Source: Candidatus Iainarchaeum sp. (GTDB taxonomy: Archaea; Iainarchaeota; Iainarchaeia; Iainarchaeales; GCA-2688035). From it: a DNA stretch of 11,430 nt. The stretch is taken from the NCBI GenBank assembly GCA_017609945.1, contig JAFCCZ010000022.1, forward strand, positions 1-11,430, in the 5' to 3' direction. Below, piece after piece: positions 1 to 5,969 of this stretch. The first letter of the stretch is position 1; the number at the start of each line of letters is the position of its first letter. The translations under genes were made by a program, and so were the position numbers. The notes under the pieces are model-generated. The model did not search any database and was not told where the DNA came from. It saw only the letters and a program-made list of their open reading frames with translations.

Positions 1-1371
1 TATCTTGTAAGAATTCCACTGGGAAGCATGCGCCTTGGGATCGGGGATCCCACAATAATGGACGCATTTGCAATAAATCTCACTGAAAAGGCAAGGCAGG
101 ACAAGAAGCTTGTGAAGGAAATTGAGTCCGCGCTGAAAGAGAAAAAGGAGGAAAAACGCGAAGCGGAATTTGAGCGAAAGCTTAGGGCGAGATTACGCGA
201 AATGATTGAGGCCAAGTACAATGTGCACAGCGATCTTGGAGGTGTTGCAGAGAAGCTGAAGAGTAAGGGCTTAAGGGGGTTGGATGAAATTAATATTAAA
301 CCAGGCACTCCAATCAGGCCAACGCTTGCCGAAAGACTTCCAACAGCTGAAAAAATAATCAAAAAGCTTGGGAAGTGCGCGGTTGAGGCAAAGTACGACG
401 GATTCAGGCTGGCTGTTCACAAGGACGGTGAGGAAATTACAATTTTTAGCAGGCAGCAGGAGAACGTTACTCCAATGTTTCCGGAGATTTCAGAGGCAGT
501 GAAAAAGCAGGTAAAGGCGAAGGACGCTATTTTTGAGGGCGAGGCCCTTGCCTTCAACGATGAAACAGGCGAGTACTATCCCTTCCAGATTACAATTCAG
601 CGAAAGAGAAAATATGACGTTAAGAAGATGGCTGAACAATTTCCGCTGAAGCTGTTTGCCTTTGACGTGCTCTACGCAGACGGCAAAAACCTGATGGGCT
701 TGCCCTTTAAGGAAAGAAGGAAAAAGCTGGAAAAAATTGTGGGCAAGAGCAAAACCATCGGGTTAAGCGAATCAATTATTACTGATAAACCAAAAGAGAT
801 TGAATCCTATTTCAATGAAAGAGTTGAAAAGGGCCTTGAGGGGATCATTGCAAAGGACTTGAGCGCGCCTTACATTGCCGGAGCAAGAAAGTTTGCATGG
901 ATAAAACTGAAGAGAAGCTACAGGGGCGAGCTTTCAGACACTGTGGACACGGCAATAATTGGATATTTCAAGGGAAAGGGAAAGAGAACGCAGTTTGGCT
1001 TGGGCGGTCTACTTACCGCAGTCTACGATGAGAAAGAGGATATGTTTAGGTCTATTGCAAAGATTGGGACAGGCATGACTGAAGAAAACCTTTCAGAGCT
1101 AGAGAAAATTCTTTCAAAAATAAAGAGGGACAAGAAACCGCAGAGGGTTGACAGCGAGATTGAGCCGGACTTTTGGGTTGAACCAAAGTACGTGATTGAG
1201 GTTCTTGCTGATGAGATAACAAAGAGCCCAATGCACAAAGCAGCGGGATTGGCTTTGAGATTTCCGCGCATGATAAAGATAAGGTCTGACAAGAAGCCAG
1301 AGCAGGCCACTACCGTTAAAGAAATAAAGAAGATGTTTAAGGCGCAGAGGCATGTCAAGCTCGGTGAGTAG
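1..1371 (+). CDS. lig: ATP-dependent DNA ligase, 5'-truncated by the window edge
   Basis: Seals nicks in duplex DNA through an enzyme-adenylate intermediate, for Okazaki-fragment joining and repair. The frame is open from base 1, and residues before the first ATG (YLVRIPLGSMRLGIGDPTI) already match the ligase DNA-binding domain, so the true start lies upstream; 456 residues are visible and roughly 100-150 are missing compared with ~560-aa archaeal ligases. Nucleotidyltransferase motifs appear in order, numbered from base 1: motif I KYDGFR with adenylated Lys131, Arg151 in the FSRQQE stretch, motif III FDVLY at 221-225, motif IV EGIIAKD at 280-286, motif V WIKLK at 300-304. An OB-fold C-terminal domain follows, ending in a Lys-rich tail. 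It converges on the minus-strand gene with a 4-bp gap. Family assignment is very secure; whether NAD can also serve as cofactor cannot be judged. Confidence 0.97.
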   Translation, partial: YLVRIPLGSMRLGIGDPTIMDAFAINLTEKARQDKKLVKEIESALKEKKEEKREAEFERKLRARLREMIEAKYNVHSDLGGVAEKLKSKGLRGLDEINIKPGTPIRPTLAERLPTAEKIIKKLGKCAVEAKYDGFRLAVHKDGEEITIFSRQQENVTPMFPEISEAVKKQVKAKDAIFEGEALAFNDETGEYYPFQITIQRKRKYDVKKMAEQFPLKLFAFDVLYADGKNLMGLPFKERRKKLEKIVGKSKTIGLSESIITDKPKEIESYFNERVEKGLEGIIAKDLSAPYIAGARKFAWIKLKRSYRGELSDTVDTAIIGYFKGKGKRTQFGLGGLLTAVYDEKEDMFRSIAKIGTGMTEENLSELEKILSKIKRDKKPQRVDSEIEPDFWVEPKYVIEVLADEITKSPMHKAAGLALRFPRMIKIRSDKKPEQATTVKEIKKMFKAQRHVKLGE

Positions 1372-1375
1372 CCAC

Positions 1376-1398
1376 TTATTTTTTGTAAATTTTTTCTG
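1376..1398 (+). terminator. T-rich tract, putative terminator of the ligase gene
   Basis: Immediately after the ligase stop codon the plus strand carries two T6 runs separated by GTAAA. Archaeal RNA polymerase terminates at such T-rich tracts without needing a hairpin. The same bases encode the Lys-rich C-terminus of the opposing gene. Confidence 0.5.
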
Positions 1399-1645
1399 CC
1401 CACATTCTTTTGAAGAACGGAATGGTAAGGGTTGAAAGCATAAAACCAACTGCCGGGGCAATTGCATTCAACCAGGGGTCGGCAATGTTAATTGCTTGGA
1501 GATAAAGGCCCATTGCAAGGTAGGTGAACAGAGCGAGGAGCGCCCTTCTTGTATAGCTTGTTTCCCAGGCCTTGTCTGTTTCAACCTTTTTGTTTCTCCC
1601 TTTAATCTTTTCTACGTCCTGTTCAAGCTGCTGAAGTGTTGCCAT
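1376..1645 (-). CDS. Small two-TM membrane protein, conserved hypothetical
   Basis: An 89-aa protein starting at the ATG at 1645-1643; a longer reading of the same frame runs upstream, but this start lies about 28 bp from a TATA-like box and begins the recognisable protein. Residues 1-25 form a charged, coiled-coil-like segment. The core reads DKAWETSYTRR, then hydrophobic helix 1 (about 35-53), a short loop with DPWLNAIAPA, and helix 2 (about 58-77) ending STLTIPFFKRMW, with a Lys-rich tail. This DKAWE...PAxGFxLSTLT pattern resembles small two-helix membrane proteins found widely in prokaryotes and lacking an assigned function. It probably sits in the cytoplasmic membrane with both termini on the same side. 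Function unknown. Confidence 0.82.
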   Translation of the reverse strand: MATLQQLEQDVEKIKGRNKKVETDKAWETSYTRRALLALFTYLAMGLYLQAINIADPWLNAIAPAVGFMLSTLTIPFFKRMWAEKIYKK

Positions 1646-1667
1646 AATTAAGGTTGTTTTAAACCAG

Positions 1668-1677
1668 ATTAAATACC
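1668..1677 (-). promoter_or_regulatory. TATA-like box for the 2-TM gene (leaderless)
   Basis: On the minus strand this reads GGTATTTAAT, centred about 28 bp before the ATG at 1645. This is the archaeal TATA-to-start spacing expected if the transcript begins at or next to the start codon. Confidence 0.5.
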
Positions 1678-1695
1678 TTTCTCTTGCAAGGAATT

Positions 1696-1705
1696 CTTTT
1701 ATACT
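1696..1705 (+). promoter_or_regulatory. TATA box for the 1727-3001 operon (leaderless)
   Basis: CTTTTATACT is centred about 26 bp upstream of the ATG at 1727, typical archaeal TATA-to-start-site spacing. No ribosome binding site lies between, so a leaderless transcript is likely. It sits back to back with the minus-strand promoter at 1668-1677. Confidence 0.6.
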
Positions 1706-1726
1706 AGTTTTCGCATTATTAACTGC

Positions 1727-1978
1727 ATGGGCTGGAAACACTTTGGACTTGCGTCCAAGAGCACTGTTGTGGTGCTTTTGGCGTTTGCAATAGTTGTGAT
1801 TGTGAGAATTGCATGGACCGACTGGAGCGGGGACTTTACAATACCCTTTATTAGAACAGGCAGGTATGGTGAACTTGTTGTTCTCCTTTTGCTGGGAGCA
1901 GCGGTGGCCATTGGTTTGGGAAAGCTTCTTCAGTGGGTGTTTCATGTGGAAACTCGCCCTGCCAGGAGGCGGAGGTAA
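1727..1978 (+). CDS. Small two-TM hypothetical membrane protein
   Basis: An 83-aa protein of no recognised family. It has two strongly hydrophobic segments, about residues 13-30 (STVVVLLAFAIVVIVRIAW) and 47-67 (GELVVLLLLGAAVAIGLGKL), separated by a short loop with Trp and Asp, and ends in a basic tail RPARRRR. The basic tail predicts a cytoplasmic C-terminus by the positive-inside rule. It is the first gene of an operon: its TAA is directly followed by the ATG of the next gene, and its last codons supply that gene's ribosome binding site. It may be a membrane partner of the downstream exported protein; that is inference from the arrangement alone. Confidence 0.8.
   Translation: MGWKHFGLASKSTVVVLLAFAIVVIVRIAWTDWSGDFTIPFIRTGRYGELVVLLLLGAAVAIGLGKLLQWVFHVETRPARRRR
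1964..1976 (+). promoter_or_regulatory. Strong Shine-Dalgarno inside the preceding gene
   Basis: AGGAGG at 1964-1969 and GGAGGT at 1971-1976 overlap the Arg-rich end of the upstream gene. The first copy is 9 nt from the ATG at 1979, a workable spacing; the second is only 2 nt away. This suggests translation of the downstream gene is coupled to the upstream one. Confidence 0.6.
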
Positions 1979-3001
1979 ATGCCGGAGCAGGGTCCTTTCA
2001 GGCTTTTGGTTTACGCGATAATTGCGCTTGCCGTGCTTACTGTGTTTTTTATCTACATTGTTCCGCTGTTTTTCAGGACACCTGAACCGCTTTTGATTCT
2101 GGAGAAAAATGTTGGGGTTGCAAGCCTCAACCAGGGGAAGGGAGTTATTGAAGAGGTTAGCTTTGGCAGAATAGAGTTTTCAGGCAACACGTTTGATTCA
2201 AGGAACAGAAGCATGGCTTTTGAGTGCAACAATGCTGCACTTTGCTGCAACATAAGCGAGGTTGACGAGAACTGTTCCAAGGAAATTGAGTGGGACGAGC
2301 GCAAAATTGAGATAAAGAACGGGCTGACGATTGAAACTACTGCTCGGTGCTTTTATAAGAACACCATTTACGTGTGCAAGATTTACTTTGGGAAAAAGCC
2401 TGCACAAATTGAGATTGTAAAAGCAGAGATCAAAGAAAAGATTAACCTTGATGTGGAGAACGCGGTGCTGAATTTAGAAGTAAAGAATTCTGGGGAGGTT
2501 CCACTGTTTAACGGACTAATTAAAGCAGAAGTTTACGAGATGTACCTTGAGGGCAGGCAGTGGGAAAAAAAGTATGTCGGAAGGGCACTTGTTGACGAGA
2601 TGTTCGGAGAGATTGGCCCAAGGGAAGTGCTTGAGAGGCAGATTCCGATAAGTGTGCCTGGAATGGGAAAGTATGACGTTGAGTTGCGGGTTTGGGGGGA
2701 CAACGCTGGCTTTGAGGAAAAAAACCTTGGTTTTGAGGTAACAGGCGGAAGCAAATGCAAGCTTGACAGCTTAAGGCAGTGTGATGCGGCAGAAATCGGG
2801 CCAGGCGGCTGTAGAGTAATATGTTATTGCACCAGTTGCCTGCTGAGCAGCCAGTGCATTGAAAAGGTGAGAGCAGAGGTTAAGAGCATTCAGGCAGAAG
2901 GGCAGGCAAGGCAAGTTGATTTGGTGAGTAGCCGTATAACTCCACTGACCACTAATATGGTGGAGGCACGCCTTCCGCAGGATTTCTGTGGCACTCCGTA
3001 A
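1979..3001 (+). CDS. Membrane-anchored, cysteine-rich exported protein, unknown function
   Basis: A 340-aa protein with a short N-terminus (MPEQGPFRLL), one hydrophobic helix at about 10-32, and the rest predicted outside the cell. The start loosely resembles archaeal pilin-like leaders, but no clear cleavage site is visible. The ectodomain has 14 cysteines: 83, 89, 90, 99, 124, 133, then a dense module at 260, 268, 278, 282, 284, 287, 293, and a final one at 337. The even number and the location suggest disulfides, with metal binding by the C-terminal cluster as an alternative. Between the two groups, residues about 155-255 look like a beta-sandwich resembling CARDB/NEW3-type modules (NLEVKNSGEVPL). 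It follows the 2-TM gene with no gap. I do not recognise a characterised homologue; a lineage-specific surface protein is the best description. Confidence 0.82.
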   Translation: MPEQGPFRLLVYAIIALAVLTVFFIYIVPLFFRTPEPLLILEKNVGVASLNQGKGVIEEVSFGRIEFSGNTFDSRNRSMAFECNNAALCCNISEVDENCSKEIEWDERKIEIKNGLTIETTARCFYKNTIYVCKIYFGKKPAQIEIVKAEIKEKINLDVENAVLNLEVKNSGEVPLFNGLIKAEVYEMYLEGRQWEKKYVGRALVDEMFGEIGPREVLERQIPISVPGMGKYDVELRVWGDNAGFEEKNLGFEVTGGSKCKLDSLRQCDAAEIGPGGCRVICYCTSCLLSSQCIEKVRAEVKSIQAEGQARQVDLVSSRITPLTTNMVEARLPQDFCGTP

Positions 3002-3017
3002 AATAGGCAATAATCGG

Positions 3018-3023
3018 TTTTTT
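3018..3023 (+). terminator. T6 tract after the Cys-rich protein gene
   Basis: Six consecutive T residues 17 bases after the stop codon are a plausible archaeal intrinsic terminator for the two-gene operon. Confidence 0.4.
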
Positions 3024-3037
3024 CGCGCTAAAATAGC

Positions 3038-3044
3038 TTTAAAA
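3038..3044 (+). promoter_or_regulatory. TATA-like box for the candidate ncRNA
   Basis: TTTAAAA is centred at about 3041, so a start site 25 bp later falls at about 3066, directly before the first stem-loop at 3068. It is therefore placed to drive the structured RNA rather than the next protein gene. Confidence 0.4.
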
Positions 3045-3062
3045 GCAGTTTTAGACAGTACT

Positions 3063-3185
3063 CATTAACCAGAAGCGCGAAAGTGTTATCTGGTAAGCCT
3101 GCCAGTGCGCGCCTGCTTGGTTTCTGACTCGGGGGCGCACTTGGCAACAAATCTCTCACTGCTGGAGCCTATCTCCCATTTAATG
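3063..3185 (+). ncRNA. Candidate structured non-coding RNA, family unknown
   Basis: A GC-rich block within an AT-rich 293-bp intergenic stretch that has no convincing ORF. Stem-loop 1 (3068-3094) pairs 11 bp with one bulged A (3088) around a GAAA tetraloop at 3079-3082. Two of its pairs are G-U on the plus strand (3075/3086, 3077/3084) and would be A-C mismatches on the other strand, so plus-strand transcription is favoured. Stem-loop 2 (3100-3146) pairs 3100-3115 with 3130-3146, about 15 pairs with one bulged T (3141) and one G-G mismatch (3111/3134). A weak third hairpin is GGAG 3164-3167 with CTCC 3173-3176. CATTAA at 3063-3068 can pair with TTAATG at 3180-3185, possibly closing the ends. 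It does not match tRNA, 5S, SRP or RNase P RNA as far as I can read. The downstream gene has its own promoter, so a riboswitch is less likely. Confidence 0.5.
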
Positions 3186-3263
3186 CAATATAAATATACC
3201 ACCCTGCATCATATATTAAATTAATTGACTAAAAGTGGACCAAATATACAAAAAAACGGCATA

Positions 3264-3271
3264 TTTTATAA
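3264..3271 (+). promoter_or_regulatory. TATA box for the Lrp/AsnC gene (leaderless)
   Basis: TTTTATAA is centred about 27 bp upstream of the ATG at 3295, giving a transcript that starts at or very near the start codon. No Shine-Dalgarno sequence lies between them. Confidence 0.6.
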
Positions 3272-3275
3272 GTAT

Positions 3276-3295
3276 TATGGTATAAATATTCCATA
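3276..3295 (+). promoter_or_regulatory. Dyad over the Lrp/AsnC start, possible autoregulatory operator
   Basis: TATGG (3276-3280) and CCATA (3291-3295) form an inverted repeat with a 10-bp AT-only spacer, and CCATATGG (3291-3298) is itself an 8-bp palindrome covering the start codon. Lrp/AsnC dimers bind dyads with AT-rich centres and commonly repress their own genes. The position just after the TATA box would allow that. The functional role is inferred. Confidence 0.4.
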
Positions 3296-3744
3296 TGGTT
3301 GATTCTAAGGATTTGCTTATTATTGATGCGCTGAAAGAGAACGCAAAGGCCTCGGTTGTTGCAATTGCAAAGAAAACTGGGTTGCCGGCTACAACAGTGC
3401 ACAACAGAATAAAGAAGCTAAGGGCGGATAAGGTAATAATAAAGTACACAATTGAGGTAAACCACAAAAAGCTTGGAAAAAACATTTCAGCATACATCGC
3501 AGTAACTATTGACTATAATAAATTTGATGCCAAAAACCTTGCCCAGATTGATATTGCCAAACTCGTCAATAATTTTCCCTGCGTTGAAGAGGCAAGCATT
3601 ATAACCGGGGGCACAGACATGCTCATCAAAGCAAGGGTAAAAGACATTGAGGAACTGAACAATTTTGTAACAAACGAGCTTAGGAAAGTTGATGGCGTTG
3701 ATAACACTCAAACAATGGTTGTACTGCAAGAGGTAATGGATTAA
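3295..3744 (+). CDS. Lrp/AsnC family transcriptional regulator
   Basis: A 149-aa protein of the usual Lrp/AsnC size and layout. Residues about 5-50 form the winged helix-turn-helix DNA-binding domain (LLIIDALKENAKAS, then recognition region GLPATTVHNRIKKL). Residues about 65-147 form the RAM/ligand-binding domain, which assembles dimers and octamers and senses amino acids or other small effectors; the ITGGTDMLIKARVKD stretch matches its central conserved region. The ATG at 3295 is set by the TATA box 27 bp upstream. It is followed 33 bp later by gatD in the same direction, so it could regulate or be co-transcribed with the gat block. Effector and targets cannot be read from sequence. Confidence 0.93.
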   Translation: MVDSKDLLIIDALKENAKASVVAIAKKTGLPATTVHNRIKKLRADKVIIKYTIEVNHKKLGKNISAYIAVTIDYNKFDAKNLAQIDIAKLVNNFPCVEEASIITGGTDMLIKARVKDIEELNNFVTNELRKVDGVDNTQTMVVLQEVMD

Positions 3745-3746
3745 AA
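3740..3746 (+). promoter_or_regulatory. TATA-like box ahead of gatD
   Basis: ATTAAAA begins exactly 38 bp before the gatD ATG and overlaps the stop codon of the regulator gene. The same heptamer lies exactly 38 bp before the gatE ATG, supporting its use as a promoter element. Confidence 0.45.
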
Positions 3747-3777
3747 GTGTTTTCATCCTAATTTTAAACGATCTTAA

Positions 3778-5109
3778 ATGGATTTGAACTCATTTCTCAA
3801 GAAAAATAAGCTTGAAGAAGGTGATATTGTGGTAATCAGCAAAGGAAACACTAAATTTGCTGGAACCATTGTACCCTCAAGGGACAAAAATACACTTTCG
3901 CTAAAGCTTGACTCAGGATACAACGCAGGAGTAATAGTGTCAAGCAGCCTTAAAGTAAAGAAGGTTGGAGTCGGGAAAAGGGTTGGAAAGCCCAATGCTG
4001 CAAAAATTAAAAAAAATCCCGGAATGCCCACTGTTTCAATCCTGCAAGTTGGAGGCACCATTTCCTCAAGAGTAGATTACAGAACAGGCGCTGTTTACAC
4101 ATCTTACACCCCGAAAGACCTTATTGCGCTTGTGCCAGAACTTACTAAAATGGCAAATATCGAATCAAAGCTAGTGAGCAATATGTTTTCAGAGGACATG
4201 GGCTTTCCCCACTACAAAGTTCTCGCAAAGGAAATCGCAAAAGAGATAAAGAAAGGGGTTGACGGGATAATTATTCCTCACGGAACCGACACAATGGGTT
4301 ACACGTCTGCAGCGCTTGCGTTTATGCTTGAAAATTTGCCAATTCCGGTAATTTTAGTTGGAGCGCAAAGAAGCACTGACCGCGGGTCCACAGACGCAAT
4401 AATGAACCTAATTTGCGCGATTGAATTTATTACAAAAACAGATTTTTCCGGAGTTGGAATATGCATGCACGGAAACTCCAACGACAAAAAGTGCGTTATA
4501 CTTCCGGCGTGCAAAACAAGGAAACTTCACACCAGCAGAAGAGACGCTTTCAGGGCAGTAAACGACACCCCGATCGCAGAAATAAACTACAGCACAAAAG
4601 AAATAGAGTTTATCAAAAAAGATTACTCTAAAAAGAGTGGAAAATTCAAATTAATTGACGGAATAAACGAAAAAACCGCTCTGCTCAAAGTGCACCCAAA
4701 CCTGAGGCACGAGCAGATTGAAGTCTTTGAAAAGAACAAGTACAAGGGTCTTGTTCTGGAGGGCACAGGGCTGGGACAGGCGCCCGTTGGCATGCCAAAC
4801 CCGCTGTGCAAGGAAAATGTTAAGGTAATGAAAGCCATTGAATCACTAATTAAATCAGGCTGCATTATAGTAATGACCTCACAGTGCATTTTTGGGCGGG
4901 TCCAAATGCACGTTTACAGCAACGCCGTTGACCTTGTCAAGTTGGGGGTTATTCCGGGAGAGGACATGCTTCCCGAAACCGCTTTCATAAAGCTTGCATG
5001 GCTACTTGGGAACTTCAAGAAGGAAGAGGTTAGAAAATTAATGCGGGAAAACCTGCGCGGCGAAATAAACAAGAGAACAGAAATTCAGGAACCGGAAACA
5101 TTCACATGA
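3778..5109 (+). CDS. gatD: Glutamyl-tRNA(Gln) amidotransferase subunit D
   Basis: GatD is the glutaminase subunit of the archaeal GatDE complex. It releases ammonia from glutamine (or asparagine), and GatE uses it to turn Glu-tRNA(Gln) into Gln-tRNA(Gln). The 443-aa length fits the family. Residues about 1-75 form the N-terminal beta-barrel GatD domain (EGDIVVISKGNTKFAGTIVPS), followed by a type I asparaginase-like domain. Catalytic residues expected from the family are present: Thr94 in the QVGGTISS motif, Thr170-Asp171 in HGTDT, and a likely catalytic Lys246 in ACKTRK. The start codon is preceded by AT-rich sequence without a Shine-Dalgarno. The stop overlaps the next start in ATGA. Presence of gatD with gatE implies that this archaeon makes Gln-tRNA indirectly rather than with GlnRS. 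Confidence 0.97.
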   Translation: MDLNSFLKKNKLEEGDIVVISKGNTKFAGTIVPSRDKNTLSLKLDSGYNAGVIVSSSLKVKKVGVGKRVGKPNAAKIKKNPGMPTVSILQVGGTISSRVDYRTGAVYTSYTPKDLIALVPELTKMANIESKLVSNMFSEDMGFPHYKVLAKEIAKEIKKGVDGIIIPHGTDTMGYTSAALAFMLENLPIPVILVGAQRSTDRGSTDAIMNLICAIEFITKTDFSGVGICMHGNSNDKKCVILPACKTRKLHTSRRDAFRAVNDTPIAEINYSTKEIEFIKKDYSKKSGKFKLIDGINEKTALLKVHPNLRHEQIEVFEKNKYKGLVLEGTGLGQAPVGMPNPLCKENVKVMKAIESLIKSGCIIVMTSQCIFGRVQMHVYSNAVDLVKLGVIPGEDMLPETAFIKLAWLLGNFKKEEVRKLMRENLRGEINKRTEIQEPETFT

Positions 5110-5642
5110 ATATGAAGGAAGTTAACCCCACACTTGCAATAAGGCAGCTCTACCCCCGGCTCACTATTCTAGTGAGCACTGTAGACAGCGGGGGCAAAGT
5201 CAATGCCGCGCCATACTCCTGGGTTGCACCAGTCTCGTTTGTTCCGCCAATGCTTTACGTTGGAATCCAGGCAAGGGAAACCCTTACAGTGAAAAACATT
5301 CGCGAGACAAAGGAATTCGTGGTAAACATTGTAACAAAAGAGTGGGCACAGGAGGCAGTAAACTGCGAGTCCAAAACAGAGGACAAGGTTGAGAAGTCAG
5401 GGGTAAAATTCAGGGAAAGCAAGGTTGTAAAGGCACTCACCGCAGAGCAGGCAAAAGTTGTTTTTGAATGCAAACTCAACCAAATAATTAAAGTGGAAAA
5501 GGCAGACCATTTCCTGATAGTTGGGGAGATAGTTCACACCGAAGCAGACGAAAACCTCAAAAGGGATGAAATTGCAATGCACATTGGCGGGGAAAAGTTT
5601 GTTTCGCCAGGAAACGAGTTTTCGCTGGAGCGGAAGAAATAA
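5106..5642 (+). CDS. Flavin reductase-like, FMN-binding split-barrel protein
   Basis: A 178-aa protein of the flavin reductase-like family, which binds FMN in a split beta-barrel and usually reduces flavin with NAD(P)H or acts as a flavin-dependent oxidoreductase. Visible signatures are VNAAPYSWVAPVSFVPP at about 32-48, where FMN phosphate and ring contacts lie, and the TVKNIRETKEFVVNIV segment at about 61-76. NCESKTEDKVEKSGVKF at about 86-102 is also typical of archaeal members. The ATG at 5106 overlaps the gatD stop as ATGA, indicating translational coupling; a second ATG at 5112 is a possible alternative start. The substrate is unknown. It may work with the iron-sulfur flavoprotein encoded about 700 bp downstream, which is inference. 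Confidence 0.88.
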   Translation: MNMKEVNPTLAIRQLYPRLTILVSTVDSGGKVNAAPYSWVAPVSFVPPMLYVGIQARETLTVKNIRETKEFVVNIVTKEWAQEAVNCESKTEDKVEKSGVKFRESKVVKALTAEQAKVVFECKLNQIIKVEKADHFLIVGEIVHTEADENLKRDEIAMHIGGEKFVSPGNEFSLERKK

Positions 5643-5646
5643 ATAG
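5638..5646 (+). promoter_or_regulatory. TATA-like box for the 76-aa protein gene
   Basis: AATAAATAG is centred about 33 bp upstream of the ATG at 5676 and overlaps the end of the flavin reductase gene. The region is AT-rich, so this is a weak call. Confidence 0.35.
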
Positions 5647-5675
5647 TTCAAAAGGGCAATAACTAATGGTTTAAT

Positions 5676-5906
5676 ATGCTTCATAGAAAAGCAATACGCT
5701 CTACTGCTGGACCTGTAGCCTCTAGTACCGCTAGACATGTAGCAAAAAATATGCCTAGGGCTGTAACCGCAGCACTTGCAACACGGGCCAACCCCAATGG
5801 AAAGATGGTGAACAGGGGCAAGGTTGAATTGGTTGCCCATAAACAGCACGTGGCTCCAGCAGAACTTATTAAAGTATTAGAGAGACAAGGTTTTACCGTC
5901 AACTAA
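5676..5906 (+). CDS. Small basic hypothetical protein (76 aa)
   Basis: I do not recognise a family. The 76 residues are alanine- and basic-rich, with few acidic residues and no hydrophobic membrane segment, suggesting a soluble nucleic-acid-associated or structural protein. The N-terminal half (about 1-38) is an Arg/Ala/Thr/Ser-rich, helix-prone stretch; the C-terminal half (KVELVAHKQHVAPAELIKVLERQGFTVN) looks like a small beta-alpha unit. It lies between the flavin reductase gene (33 bp upstream) and another basic small protein (63 bp downstream) on the same strand. A 5-bp inverted repeat, TCTAG/CTAGA at 5721-5735, lies inside the frame. No better reading of this interval was found, but a false ORF is possible. 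Confidence 0.55.
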   Translation: MLHRKAIRSTAGPVASSTARHVAKNMPRAVTAALATRANPNGKMVNRGKVELVAHKQHVAPAELIKVLERQGFTVN

Positions 5907-5911
5907 CTGCC

Positions 5912-5924
5912 TGCCAAAAAGGCA
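5912..5924. repeat. Short inverted repeat between the two small basic genes
   Basis: TGCC and GGCA flank AAAAA, a 4-bp stem with a 5-nt loop. No T-run follows on the plus strand, so it is not an obvious terminator. The significance is uncertain because short repeats of this size occur by chance. Confidence 0.25.
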
Positions 5925-5957
5925 AACAAATAAAAAGGAGAACAGACTGATTTTATT

Positions 5958-5964
5958 AGGTGAT
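5958..5964 (+). promoter_or_regulatory. Perfect Shine-Dalgarno for the 98-aa protein
   Basis: AGGTGAT is fully complementary to the conserved archaeal 16S rRNA 3' end and lies 5 nt before the ATG at 5970. It fixes the start codon and shows this gene has a leadered message, unlike most genes here. Confidence 0.7.
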
Positions 5965-5969
5965 AAACG

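Noticed and set aside
1646..1945. N-terminal extension of the minus-strand 2-TM protein (189 codons in total)
   Set aside because: The extension would run antisense through the 1727 gene, shows no domain, and starts far upstream of the TATA box that fits the ATG at 1645.
1809..2021. 70-codon plus-strand frame overlapping the 2-TM and Cys-rich genes
   Set aside because: It overlaps two better-supported genes in another frame and has no promoter or ribosome binding site of its own.
3063..3185. 5S rRNA, tRNA or C/D box RNA as identity of the structured block
   Set aside because: No 5S helix II-III/IV-V layout or conserved loop sequences, no T-loop or CCA-like acceptor arm, and only a single CTGA without a C box.
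5397..5849. 150-codon minus-strand frame opposite the flavin reductase and 76-aa genes
   Set aside because: Cys/Phe-rich shadow composition, no motif, and it lies antisense to a clear flavin reductase gene.
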